Positions 25,390 through 34,271 of a stretch of DNA of 64,000 nt are shown in pieces. Origin of the DNA: Acetonema longum DSM 6540 (lineage in GTDB: Bacteria; Bacillota; Negativicutes; Sporomusales; Acetonemataceae); NCBI RefSeq assembly GCF_000219125.1, contig NZ_AFGF01000017.1, positions 159,576-223,575 of the forward strand. Direction: 5' to 3'. The translations under genes and the position numbers were made by a program. Within the stretch, counting starts at the first letter, position 1; the number at the start of each line of letters is the position of its first letter. The notes beneath the pieces are model-generated. The model saw only the letters and a program-made list of their open reading frames with translations, did not search any database and was not told the DNA's origin.

Positions 25390-26496
25390 ATGAAATACGG
25401 CGGTCAGATCAATATACACAAAATCGACCCGGCTGAGTTTACTGTGACTGAATCCAGACAGAACAGAAAGAAGAAAAGACCGGCGAAGAAAAAATGGCTG
25501 GCCCTGGCAGTCCTGGCCCTGGCATTAATCGTCGGCGGTTCTTGCTGGTACTGGACCCGGACGCCCTATTACGCTTTATATCAGATCAGGCAGTCCATAG
25601 AAAAACAGGATGTCCGTTTATTTGTGAAATATGTGGATATAGAAAGTCTCTTGCCGGGTTTGATCACTCAAACCTTGGACGCCAATAAAAAAACGGTGGG
25701 GCGGCAGGATGACGAAACCCTGGTGAGTCTGGCGTCGGAGTTTATTGATAAACTGAAAGCCGCTCCTAAAGACACTGCGCAGAGCACAGCCCTGTCGAAC
25801 CGGTTTCTTACGGATGAAAAAAAGCGGGAACTGGATTCTTCCCCGTTCATGACACTGGTTCATCTTTACCGCCGAGGGGGCCAGGGGGCCCAGTGGCGAA
25901 ACCTGGAGTCGGTTGCTTGGGACGGAGATCAGGCATTGGCGGGCATTACTTTCTATCATGCCCGGCTGGAAGCGAATCTGCTGCTGGAAGTGAAAATGAA
26001 GGATGCCGGCAGCTATTGGCGAGTGAGTGAAATCCATGACCTGCCCCGGTTCTTATCTCGTCTGGAAGAACTGGAGCAAAGCAAGCTCACAGCCCTGAAT
26101 GACGGGATTCGCCAGGAAATGGCCCAGGCCCTTGCATTTGAGCCTATGCCTGTTAACCGGGGAGATTGGGACAGCCTGGGACTCTTCAAGGAAGTACGGT
26201 TCCCTTACCGGTTAAAGAATGTAGGGCAGCGCGCCATAAAGGAAACAAGCGGTTTCATTATTGTCAGCAACAGGGAAGGAAAAGTTTTGCTGCGCCAGCC
26301 GATGCTTCATTCCAGCGTCATTGCGCCGGGAGAGGCAAAAGAAGAGCTTTGGCGGCGAGATATTGTCCCCTTTCGCCGGCAAGACGAACTTTTGCAGGAT
26401 ACTCCCCTGGAACAGATTGGAATAGAATGGGAAATGCGCCGGATCGTGTTTCAGGACGGGGGACAGTTGAAACTGTATGACAGCCTGCCTTATTAA
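25390..26496 (+). CDS. DUF2939-type membrane-anchored protein
   Basis: A 368-residue protein with a basic stretch (NRKKKRPAKKK) then one membrane helix, LALAVLALALIVGGSCWYW, and a long extracytoplasmic part. Directly after the helix comes TPYYALYQIRQSIEKQDVRLF, the opening of DUF2939 domains. The C-terminal half has a beta-rich pattern (ETSGFIIVSNREGKVLL). ATG at 25390 follows GGGAGGG. Function is unknown. It is 12 bases upstream of the methyltransferase gene. Confidence 0.65.
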   Translation: MKYGGQINIHKIDPAEFTVTESRQNRKKKRPAKKKWLALAVLALALIVGGSCWYWTRTPYYALYQIRQSIEKQDVRLFVKYVDIESLLPGLITQTLDANKKTVGRQDDETLVSLASEFIDKLKAAPKDTAQSTALSNRFLTDEKKRELDSSPFMTLVHLYRRGGQGAQWRNLESVAWDGDQALAGITFYHARLEANLLLEVKMKDAGSYWRVSEIHDLPRFLSRLEELEQSKLTALNDGIRQEMAQALAFEPMPVNRGDWDSLGLFKEVRFPYRLKNVGQRAIKETSGFIIVSNREGKVLLRQPMLHSSVIAPGEAKEELWRRDIVPFRRQDELLQDTPLEQIGIEWEMRRIVFQDGGQLKLYDSLPY

Positions 26497-26508
26497 AGGG
26501 CTGTAAGA

Positions 26509-28272
26509 GTGGCTGGTGAGAGGATGACGGGAAAGAGGACCGAACCGGATAACCCGGGCTTGCCGATTACGGGGGAGCAGTACGAGAAGAGCATGGCCAG
26601 AGAGGTCCGGAAGGCGTTGGGGCTGTATTATACCCCCGGGTATATCATCGACTACATATTGCAGCGCACTGTCAGCGAAATTGATGTACGGGACGATCCC
26701 TTCGTCAGCATATTGGATCCGGCCTGCGGCAGCGGCAGTTTTTTGCTGGCGGCATACGATATTTTGCGGGCTAAGTTTGTCGCCGCGTTACCTGAACTTC
26801 AGAAAAAATACGGATCCCTTACGTATGAGTGGCAGCAGGGCAATTGCCAGATCACGCTTTCCGGCGGTGAATACTGGCAGGAAGAACATATTCACTATCA
26901 CATTCTGACTCATTGTTTATTTGGCGCCGACATTGACCGGGCTGCCGTCCGGCTGGCGGCGGAGCATTTATCGCTGCGGGACGCCGCCTGCGAGGTTTGG
27001 CCGCGGCATTTGATTGCCTGCGACAGCCTGATGCACTGGGAAGCCCGCTCACAGCCGGCCGGTGAGACGGAAAGTGCGGCGGCCGGTTTTTGGCAGCGTA
27101 CGTTTGACTATATTGTCGGCAATCCGCCGTATATTCCTATCACCCAGATGACACAGGAGCAGAAGCAGTACTACCGGGCCCGTTATCAAACTGCCACCGG
27201 CAGGATGAATGCCTTTGCCCTGTTTCTGGAACGGTGCATTGCCAAGACCGGCAAAAAGGCGGGATTTATTGTGCCCGGCAGGCTGCTGCTGAATACCCAG
27301 TATGGCAGTATTCGACGGCTGGTTCTGGAGAACACCTGGATCGAAGAAATCTTCGAGACAGATGCAGCCGTCTTTCCGGAAGCAGTGGTGGACACGGTTA
27401 TTCTCATTTTGAACCGGAACAAGCGGTGGGCTCCCGGAGATAAGACTCTGATCCGGCGCATGACCAGGGCCGGATGCAGCGAACAACCCGTGGAGCAAAA
27501 CCGGTTCCTGGCAACGGATCATGCTTATATTCAGACTCACACCTCAACGGCGGAAATGGGTTTGCTGCAAACCATCCGCTCCCGGTCGGCGCTTTTAGGG
27601 GATATAGCCCAGGTCCGGGACGGTATCATCCAAGGCCGTGTTGGCAATGAACTGTTTCTGGGAGAGAAGCCGACCCACGACGGGTATGCCAAACCGGTCC
27701 TGTTCGGGCAGGACATTCACTGTTATCAGCTGACCCCCGGCAGGCAGTATATCTGGTATCACTCAGAAAAGCTTACCGCCTTGGAACGGCAGCGTACGGC
27801 AGGGAGGGAGATAGGTCTTAGACTGCGTGAGCCGGGTATCTTTGAACGGCCCAAGATCCTCAGCCGCCAGACAGCTGACCGGATTATCGCCTGTATGGAT
27901 GAGACCGGGCATTATTACATGAATACGCTGCATAGCGCCTATGTGACTGATCCGGAATTTAATCCCTGGTATGTTCTGGCCGTGTTGAATTCGCAGCTAA
28001 GCCGCTTTTACTACACTCGGTATACCGGCGAAGCGGGTCAGGCTTACGCTCAGGTGAAGATTGCCAATTTAAAGGGACTGCCGATACCCCGGGCGGACAG
28101 AGAAAGCCAGGCGGGAATCGCTCATCTGGCCCGGCAGCTTCAAAACCCATCGACGCCGCATGACCATGCCGGCCGGCAGGTTTTGTTCACCGAGATCGAC
28201 GCACGGTTGTTTCAACTGCTGCGCCTGACGCCGGAAGAAGTTAGCCTGGCAAAGGGGACAGGGGAGAGATGA
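26509..28272 (+). CDS. N6-adenine DNA methyltransferase, Eco57I/TaqI type, orphan
   Basis: A 587-residue methyltransferase. YYTPGYIIDYIL, motif I LDPACGSGSFLL (residues 69-80) and motif IV GNPPY (N205-Y208) define a gamma-class adenine methylase. After about residue 390 comes a target-recognition-type region (GIIQGRVGNELF, KPVLFGQDIHCYQL) ending in SQLSRFYYTRYTGE and AQVKIANLKGLPIP. There is no N-terminal PD-(D/E)XK nuclease and no separate endonuclease nearby. It may be a solitary regulatory methylase or part of a defence island with the Zorya-like genes downstream. ATG at 26524 is an alternative start. Confidence 0.85.
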   Translation: MAGERMTGKRTEPDNPGLPITGEQYEKSMAREVRKALGLYYTPGYIIDYILQRTVSEIDVRDDPFVSILDPACGSGSFLLAAYDILRAKFVAALPELQKKYGSLTYEWQQGNCQITLSGGEYWQEEHIHYHILTHCLFGADIDRAAVRLAAEHLSLRDAACEVWPRHLIACDSLMHWEARSQPAGETESAAAGFWQRTFDYIVGNPPYIPITQMTQEQKQYYRARYQTATGRMNAFALFLERCIAKTGKKAGFIVPGRLLLNTQYGSIRRLVLENTWIEEIFETDAAVFPEAVVDTVILILNRNKRWAPGDKTLIRRMTRAGCSEQPVEQNRFLATDHAYIQTHTSTAEMGLLQTIRSRSALLGDIAQVRDGIIQGRVGNELFLGEKPTHDGYAKPVLFGQDIHCYQLTPGRQYIWYHSEKLTALERQRTAGREIGLRLREPGIFERPKILSRQTADRIIACMDETGHYYMNTLHSAYVTDPEFNPWYVLAVLNSQLSRFYYTRYTGEAGQAYAQVKIANLKGLPIPRADRESQAGIAHLARQLQNPSTPHDHAGRQVLFTEIDARLFQLLRLTPEEVSLAKGTGER

Positions 28273-28389
28273 CATGCAACTTGATCAGCATATAGGCGGT
28301 GCAATCAAGGAAATACTAGGGTGAGACGAAGTGCAAATTCATAAGGCATTCGCCAAAAACTAACCGCTACTGGTTGCAGGAGAGATCTC

Positions 28390-28713
28390 ATGGATAAAAC
28401 GAACATTCTTCTTTTTTCAGGATATGCCAGACTCCCTTCCGGAACCGTTTCGAGCGAAGTGTACACTGTGATGGCTTTAGTTGTTTTAGTGGACATAGAG
28501 ACGGATACGATTGTCGAGGTTGATTCTACATTATCAACCCGTTTGGCGGAGCGGTTTGTATCCCGTTTGATAGTCGGTCAAAAACTGGAACCCGATATCG
28601 GAAAACTTGTGGGAAAAATTAACCATGCCTATCAGGGAAGCGCCAATAAGGCAATTATTACTGCACTTCGCATTATTGCCGACAAATATCAGTCTTATAA
28701 GCTGAAACGGTAG
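28390..28713 (+). CDS. DUF3870 protein
   Basis: A 107-residue single-domain protein: LLFSGYARLPSGTVSSEVYT, ALVVLVDIETDTIVEVDST and SRLIVGQKLEPDI followed by YQGSANKAIITALRIIADKY. This corresponds to DUF3870, a small family in Firmicutes, often beside transport or regulatory genes; its function is unknown. AGGAGAG lies 7 bases before the ATG. It is followed by a terminator, so it is transcribed apart from the genes after it. Confidence 0.7.
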   Translation: MDKTNILLFSGYARLPSGTVSSEVYTVMALVVLVDIETDTIVEVDSTLSTRLAERFVSRLIVGQKLEPDIGKLVGKINHAYQGSANKAIITALRIIADKYQSYKLKR

Positions 28714-28754
28714 ACACCGTAAAATTCAGTGCGGTCTGTTTCGCTAAAAACAGG

Positions 28755-28809
28755 AAAGAGGCGTCTCGAACGGGGCCGGATAATCAGCCGATGAGACAGT
28801 CTCTTTTTT
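28755..28809 (+). terminator. Terminator after the DUF3870 gene
   Basis: AAAGAG-GC-GTCTC pairs with GAGAC-AGT-CTCTTT over a longer internal loop and ends in a T run. Confidence 0.7.
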
Positions 28810-28907
28810 GTTGACTAAAAACCGACACTTTCTTCCCTGGCAAGCAGGTAGTCGTCACCTAGCGGCGAATATGATAACCAGTGCTTTTTGTTCAAGGAGG
28901 ATTTAAC

Positions 28908-29774
28908 ATGGCTTTTTTGCAAATTAAAGGAAAAATCTTTCATTGTCAGCACTGCGGAAATCAGTTGCATATCGAATATCAAGGCGGAGCACAATCTACT
29001 CAAATCGGCGAGATAGGGATCTTAGAGCAAAAGCGCCTGGCGGAAAAATATGGCCAAACTGATCCGGCTGTTTATGACTTGCATGTGGAGGGCGGTTTCT
29101 GCCAGAATTGCTTTCTGCAGTTGAATCCCCCCCGGGAACAGCTTCAGGACTGGGGTCTGGCCTGGAAAATCGATGAGGCTGTCAGAGGATTGTTTATGCT
29201 GCTTTATCAATACACTCTTCAGGTCGCCACGAAGGTGGAAAAGGTGGTGATGCGGCAGAGTACATTGCTGAAGCCGGCGGAATATGACGCAACAGCCTAC
29301 CGTCAGCTGCTGGCAGACCCGCAAATGGATGATCCGCAGCAGAAGCAGAAGCTGCTGCAGACCTATGCGCAATGTGTAATGCCCCAGGCTGAAGCCGAAC
29401 TGATGCAGGCCGCGCAAGAGAACCAGGAGATACATAACCTGATTGCTGCGTACGAACAAGAATGCGCCAATCTTATCAAAGAGAATCAACCCTTGCATGA
29501 GCAGATGAAAGACCGTACTTTCCCTTATTTCCGGGTAGCCAATACTAAGGGGGCGGAAAATCTGCACTCTTTGGTTTATGCGCCTTTATCAACGGTACGG
29601 GTGCCGCTGCCGCCTCCGGATGACGCCCTGTTCTTTTTTCCGGCTACCTTTCGCGGCGAATCGATCAGGCTGATCTGTGAGCCGATCCGGGTGGAACGGA
29701 TTTTTTACTGGTATTATCGCCGCGAGCCGATTGAACAGGAGCTGTACAAGGCGCTGATCGGGCAAGCGCAATAG
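28908..29774 (+). CDS. Unknown zinc-ribbon protein upstream of the Zorya-like genes
   Basis: A 288-residue protein that I do not recognise. The N-terminus carries two CxxC pairs, HCQHCG (C13, C16) and GFCQNCF (C64, C67), likely one zinc site. The middle is helical (about residues 75-200) and the C-terminus is beta-rich (LSTVRVPLPPPDDALFFFP, RLICEPIRVERIFYWYYRR). AAGGAGG gives a strong start at 28908. It lies between two terminators, 77 bases before the ZorA-like gene. Similar base composition to its neighbours gives no sign of recent transfer. It could be an accessory to the Zorya-like set or unrelated. Confidence 0.6.
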   Translation: MAFLQIKGKIFHCQHCGNQLHIEYQGGAQSTQIGEIGILEQKRLAEKYGQTDPAVYDLHVEGGFCQNCFLQLNPPREQLQDWGLAWKIDEAVRGLFMLLYQYTLQVATKVEKVVMRQSTLLKPAEYDATAYRQLLADPQMDDPQQKQKLLQTYAQCVMPQAEAELMQAAQENQEIHNLIAAYEQECANLIKENQPLHEQMKDRTFPYFRVANTKGAENLHSLVYAPLSTVRVPLPPPDDALFFFPATFRGESIRLICEPIRVERIFYWYYRREPIEQELYKALIGQAQ

Positions 29775-29798
29775 CAAATAGTGCGGAATAGTCTGTGG

Positions 29799-29826
29799 AA
29801 CCCGCCGGGGACGGCGGGTTTTATTG
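29799..29826 (+). terminator. Short GC-rich hairpin between the zinc-ribbon gene and zorA
   Basis: AACCCGCCG-GGGA-CGGCGGGTT is followed by TTATTG. The stem is strong but the T run is short, so some readthrough into zorA is likely. Confidence 0.65.
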
Positions 29827-29851
29827 ACTAAGGATTAAATATTTTCAAGGT

Positions 29852-32083
29852 TTGGTGGTAGTATTGCAAATCCTGGTTGACTTACTGCAAATGTTATTTC
29901 CGATAGCAGTGGTTATAGAAAAGCCCACGCCGGCCAATATCAGTATGCTGCTTTTTATGGCCCTGATGTTTTGGCTGTTGTACTTCTATGGATACCGGCG
30001 GTTTTACTTGCAGGGAATCCGGCCTCTGCTGCTTATTCTCAACGACCTGAAACAGGTTGCCGTCCGTCCGGCGGAACTGAGCCAAAGAGAACATCTCTTA
30101 AGGCTGCGCAATGCCTTCCGTTCTTATCCGATGCTGCTGCCCCTCTGGACAGAGTGGGAATCTGCCTTTTACCGTGATGCTGCCGCTGATCAAGGCGTCA
30201 CTTACAGCTCGGCGGAAGCGGAGTATGTGTTCAGTGAGCAGCGAATGCTGGCCGCTTTAGGGTTTAATCTGCAGTTTTACCAGGCTTTGCCGGGATATTT
30301 TACCGGTCTGGGCCTGCTGGGCACTTTCTGGGGTCTCACGCTGGGGTTAAGTCAAATTAATCTAAGTACGCCTGAACTTGAAGTCTTAAAAGAAGGTATT
30401 CGCAGGCTGCTGGATGGGATGGGCACAGATTTTGGCTGTTCTCTGTGGGGGGTCATCCTTTCTCTGTCCTGGTCATGGTATGAAAAGCGCAAGCGGGCCC
30501 AAGTCAGAGAAAAACTGGCCGAGCTGCAGGATCTGTTGAATCAGCTCGTCACCCGGCGCACACCGGAATCCTGGCTGACTGAAATTTTATCGGAGTGCCG
30601 GGTCCAGAGCCGGACACTGACAGCTATCAATAATACGATGGCCGAAACAATGGCCACCGCTCTCGAGAAGCGTATGACCCCGGTCTTTCTCCAGCTGGCC
30701 TCCGCCATTGACGGCCTGCGGCAGGCCGGAACCAGCCAAATTGCCCACGCCATCGGCGAAGGCGCCGGCCAACAGTTAAAATCCCTGGGCGATATGCTGG
30801 TTCAGGTACAGAGGACCATGGAAACGACGGTGGGCCGCTCGGCGGATGTCCAGGAACAAATGCGGGAGACTATGGCTGTCCAGACGCAGTCTATGGCTGA
30901 GACCTTCCGCCAGGTGCTGGACGCGGCCGCCGTCAGACAGCAGGAAATGAACCGGCAAACCGATTGCATGATCCAGAGCGCGACCACCAGGCAGGCTGAA
31001 ATGAACGAGCAAACCGGCCAAAGGCTGCAAGACCTGTTGGCCGTGATTGCCGCCAGCCTGCGGCAGCAGCAGGCTGAGGTGGCAGGAACGATCGAGCGGG
31101 CGGGTACGCTGCAGGAGCAGATGAACCAACAGGCCGGCGCCAATGTGGCCTCCATGGTTCAAGCCACCCATCAGGTTCTTGATCTGGCTGCCGCCAGGCA
31201 GCAGGCCATGGCCGAACAGACTCAGGCCAAGATGCAGCAGCTCCTGGAATTGATGGCCGCATCTCTCCTGCAGCAGCAGGGACGCCTGGAAAACACCACG
31301 GAGAAAGTCACGGCTGATTTTGCCGCCCGTATGGGCCAGATGTCGCAGCAAATGGATAAAAGCCTGCAGGAAACCACCCGTCAGGCAGGAGATAGCTTCC
31401 GGGATCAAATGAGCGAAATGTCCCGGGAAATGAAAGGATCACTGCAGGCCTTTGAAATCAGTGTGATTGACAATGCCAGCCGTATGCAGCAGGAAACCCG
31501 GGCTGTGGCTGAAACTCTGCACCAGGCCTTTGAAAATGTGGCCAACCGTTATGAAAAAGAGCGGGACCAGGTAACTGTCTTACTGGGACAGGTGCAAGAG
31601 ACCATGGAGGCATTCCGGCAGAGCGCCGAGCAGACCGGCCGCACTGCCAAACAATTTGAGCAGGCCGCGCATCCCCTGTATGACAGCGCCCGTCAGTTAC
31701 AAACGGCTCTGGAACAGATGCAGCAATACCAGGACGAATTCCGCCGCTATATTCATGATTCGGAACAGCGCTTACGGGATAATCTTGGCGTTTCGCAGGC
31801 GTCGGTGGAGACCATTCAGGAATCACTGCGGCAGACTCAAATCTCCTGGCAGGCTTATGAGAGTAAGTTCGGAGTGTTGCGGACCGACCTGGAGCAGATA
31901 TTCGACAGTATTTCCAAAGGCCTGAGAGAATACCGGGCCATCACCGATGAAAGCTTGTCCCAGTTCCTGCAATTGACACAGAACAGCCTCGGCCAGTGTG
32001 TGGGCCAGCTTTCCGCAGTCATCAACGAGTTGAGTGAAACGGTAGAGGATCTGTACCCGATATTAGAGAATCGGCCGAAATAG
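29852..32083 (+). CDS. zorA: ZorA-like anti-phage motor protein (MotA/TolQ/ExbB family) with long tail
   Basis: A 743-residue protein matching ZorA of Zorya defence, a proton-driven inner-membrane motor whose cytoplasmic tail signals phage entry. Membrane helices are near residues 31-48, 148-167 (GYFTGLGLLGTFWGLTLGL) and 194-210, interrupted by a cytoplasmic insert. After residue 220 a very long coiled coil follows, rich in Gln, Met and Ala, with irregular repeats of the type RQQEMNRQT / RQAEMNEQT / RQQAMAEQT. The start is weakly defined: TTG at 29852 has only AAGG close by, and GTG at 29855 or TTG at 29864 are alternatives. zorB follows 20 bases later. Confidence 0.82.
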   Translation: MVVVLQILVDLLQMLFPIAVVIEKPTPANISMLLFMALMFWLLYFYGYRRFYLQGIRPLLLILNDLKQVAVRPAELSQREHLLRLRNAFRSYPMLLPLWTEWESAFYRDAAADQGVTYSSAEAEYVFSEQRMLAALGFNLQFYQALPGYFTGLGLLGTFWGLTLGLSQINLSTPELEVLKEGIRRLLDGMGTDFGCSLWGVILSLSWSWYEKRKRAQVREKLAELQDLLNQLVTRRTPESWLTEILSECRVQSRTLTAINNTMAETMATALEKRMTPVFLQLASAIDGLRQAGTSQIAHAIGEGAGQQLKSLGDMLVQVQRTMETTVGRSADVQEQMRETMAVQTQSMAETFRQVLDAAAVRQQEMNRQTDCMIQSATTRQAEMNEQTGQRLQDLLAVIAASLRQQQAEVAGTIERAGTLQEQMNQQAGANVASMVQATHQVLDLAAARQQAMAEQTQAKMQQLLELMAASLLQQQGRLENTTEKVTADFAARMGQMSQQMDKSLQETTRQAGDSFRDQMSEMSREMKGSLQAFEISVIDNASRMQQETRAVAETLHQAFENVANRYEKERDQVTVLLGQVQETMEAFRQSAEQTGRTAKQFEQAAHPLYDSARQLQTALEQMQQYQDEFRRYIHDSEQRLRDNLGVSQASVETIQESLRQTQISWQAYESKFGVLRTDLEQIFDSISKGLREYRAITDESLSQFLQLTQNSLGQCVGQLSAVINELSETVEDLYPILENRPK

Positions 32084-32103
32084 ACTGTTGAGGGTGATAA
32101 CGC

Positions 32104-32802
32104 TTGTTTAGGAAAAAATATTACCCGGAAAATCCGGAAGCTGTTGACGATCCGTTTCAGGCTTCGATCAGCGACCTGATGGCCAGCTTATTGAGTATTT
32201 TTATCCTGGCCTTTATTTACTATATTCTCAACTTCCAGCAGGCAACGGCTCAGCTCAGTGAAAATCAGAGCAAGCGGACGGAAATATTGCTGGCGGTGCA
32301 GCGGGAACTGAAACAAAAAGATGTGGATGCTATCATTGATATAGAGCATGGTGTACTGCGGCTGCCGGAAGGGGTTCTGTTCGACACCGGCGAAGCCCGT
32401 CTGAAAGAGAGCGGCATCGCCACCGCCGGGATACTGGGGCCGATTTTGGAAAATGTGCTGAACCGGCCTGAATTTGCCGATTCGGTGGATACTATTTTTA
32501 TCGAAGGACACACTGATGATTTACCCATCCATACCGCCCTGTTTTCTTCTAACTGGGAGCTTTCCACCCAGCGGGCGATTAATACCTTTCACGCCTTAAC
32601 CGATGCGGCCACGGGGCTGAAGCAGTTTACCAACAGCAAGCGGGAACCGGTTTTGTCCTGCAGCGGTTATGCCGATACCCGTCCGCTGCAGCCCAATACT
32701 ACCGAGAAGAACCGCCGGGAAAACCGGCGGATTGATTTCCGGTTTTCCATGACTCCTCCCACTGAAGATGACGCCGGCATCCTGCGCCCGGCCAACCGCT
32801 AA
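32104..32802 (+). CDS. zorB: ZorB-like motor partner (MotB/OmpA family)
   Basis: A 232-residue protein with one N-terminal membrane helix, SDLMASLLSIFILAFIYYI, whose preceding Asp24 corresponds to the ion-binding aspartate of ZorB/MotB stators. A linker is followed by an OmpA-like peptidoglycan-binding domain (FIEGHTDDLPI, NRRENRRIDFRF). In Zorya, ZorB anchors the ZorA5B2-type motor to the cell wall. A TTG at 32104 with AGGGTGA six bases upstream is the start. It sits 20 bases after zorA and 10 bases before the zorC-like gene. Confidence 0.85.
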   Translation: MFRKKYYPENPEAVDDPFQASISDLMASLLSIFILAFIYYILNFQQATAQLSENQSKRTEILLAVQRELKQKDVDAIIDIEHGVLRLPEGVLFDTGEARLKESGIATAGILGPILENVLNRPEFADSVDTIFIEGHTDDLPIHTALFSSNWELSTQRAINTFHALTDAATGLKQFTNSKREPVLSCSGYADTRPLQPNTTEKNRRENRRIDFRFSMTPPTEDDAGILRPANR

Positions 32803-32812
32803 GAGGTGAATC

Positions 32813-34243
32813 ATGAACAGTTTACTGACCGGCGAGTTGTCGGACAGCATCAAACAATTGCAAACCGCCCGGGATTTCGGCCGGCCCCAGCGGCTGACCG
32901 AGCAGGCCGACGCCATTGTCCGGCAGTTTCAGGCCGTGTTTACGGCTCCTCATGAAAAAGATGTGGAAGAATTTCTGCTGACCCTGCGGCGGCGGTGGAT
33001 TAAAGGCGGACAAAAAGGAATCAGCTGGCTGCGGGTAAGGGAAATCAAGCTGCTGCCCTGGGTAATTTATTCCCAACAGCCGCCCCGGGTAATAGACGAT
33101 GACTATTTTCGCAGCGATATTTTGCAGGTGCTCCGGGAAAACTGGCAGATCAGCCTGCGGGCGTTTATCGCTGCCTATCTTATGAAGTTTGAGCTGCCGG
33201 CGGCCGGCCAGGAGGCGGTGCGGCGGGAACTGGAAAATCTGGTCAGAGGCTATGCCGGCAACCGTACCAGCCTGAGTAAATGGCGGCGCCGGTCCGATAC
33301 CCTGTTTGTGACCGACGCCTTGCCGGTAACCGCCCGGCTGCTGGGGGAAGGGCCCAAGCCGGCGGCGGCTGTCTTAGAACAACTGGGCTTTGATAGTCGC
33401 TTTGCCACCTCCGGCTTTTTACGTCAGGCCGTGGTCAGGGCGCTGGAAACTCTGGTTAAATCCTATCCTCGCTTTCTGGAACGCCTGCCGGCTTTGGTGA
33501 CCCGTCAGGATTTAACTGGCAAGGATGTGGCCCGCTTTGACGATATTGCCGTCCAAACGGCGGGCACCTTTATTGTCAGGGCCGGCCCGCAGGCGCCGGC
33601 GAAAGTGCGGGATTTACTTTGCTGTTTATATTTGCGGATTTTAGGGGATCCGGATGCAGCCGCCGGACGATTCTACTGGCGGAAAGTCAGCCCCAAGGCA
33701 GCGGCGGTTATGACCGGCTGGATTATCCGGCTGGATCTGGAAATGTTTTTTTCCCTGCTGGGGCGGCTGGAAGAGCGACGGCGCGCCAATATGTACCGTT
33801 ATGCTTTTTGGCAGGCTTTTCTCCCTTATATCAGTCAGACCTGGCTGGCGATTAGCCCCGGCTTGAAGAACATGAGCCAAGAGGACGGGACCGGCGAATA
33901 TTTAGCCAGCCGGCGCCCGGCCCGTTTGGTGTCCTCCCAGCTGGGTCAGGCCTTGCTCTTGATCCGGCTGGGGGATTATGTGTTTGCCCAGTGGAGTCAG
34001 GAACAGCGGATTATGGTCTGGACAGCCGATGCACTGCCCTTGGGCAGGGAAGCCTACGGCAAAGAATGGCTGCGTACTCCGCCGCTGGCTGCCTGGGATA
34101 TCTCCAAGGGCACCGAAACTTACCTGTGGCAGCGGCAGATCGAGGTATGGATTTATCATCATACCGGCCGCAGCCGCGTTATATCCTATCAGATGGAAGA
34201 TCCGGACCCTGTCGAAAAAGGATCCGATTCAAAAAGAAGATGA
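32813..34243 (+). CDS. ZorC-like protein (EH-signature type)
   Basis: A 476-residue soluble, mostly helical protein with many Arg and Leu residues. The C-terminal block (RLGDYVFAQWSQEQRIMVWT, then ETYLWQRQIEVWIYHHTGR) looks like the EH-signature region of ZorC, the DNA-binding cytosolic component of type I and II Zorya systems. The position directly after zorA and zorB supports this; similarity elsewhere is weak by eye. GAGGTG precedes the ATG. No ZorD (SNF2 helicase-nuclease) or ZorE (HNH) follows; pcrA starts 28 bases later. Confidence 0.6.
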   Translation: MNSLLTGELSDSIKQLQTARDFGRPQRLTEQADAIVRQFQAVFTAPHEKDVEEFLLTLRRRWIKGGQKGISWLRVREIKLLPWVIYSQQPPRVIDDDYFRSDILQVLRENWQISLRAFIAAYLMKFELPAAGQEAVRRELENLVRGYAGNRTSLSKWRRRSDTLFVTDALPVTARLLGEGPKPAAAVLEQLGFDSRFATSGFLRQAVVRALETLVKSYPRFLERLPALVTRQDLTGKDVARFDDIAVQTAGTFIVRAGPQAPAKVRDLLCCLYLRILGDPDAAAGRFYWRKVSPKAAAVMTGWIIRLDLEMFFSLLGRLEERRRANMYRYAFWQAFLPYISQTWLAISPGLKNMSQEDGTGEYLASRRPARLVSSQLGQALLLIRLGDYVFAQWSQEQRIMVWTADALPLGREAYGKEWLRTPPLAAWDISKGTETYLWQRQIEVWIYHHTGRSRVISYQMEDPDPVEKGSDSKRR

Positions 34244-34271
34244 GATTTGAACAAATCCCCGGGAGGCAGAC

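Noticed and set aside
30776..31408. A 210-residue His/Leu-rich minus-strand frame
   Set aside because: It is the shadow of the Gln-rich coiled coil of the ZorA-like protein.
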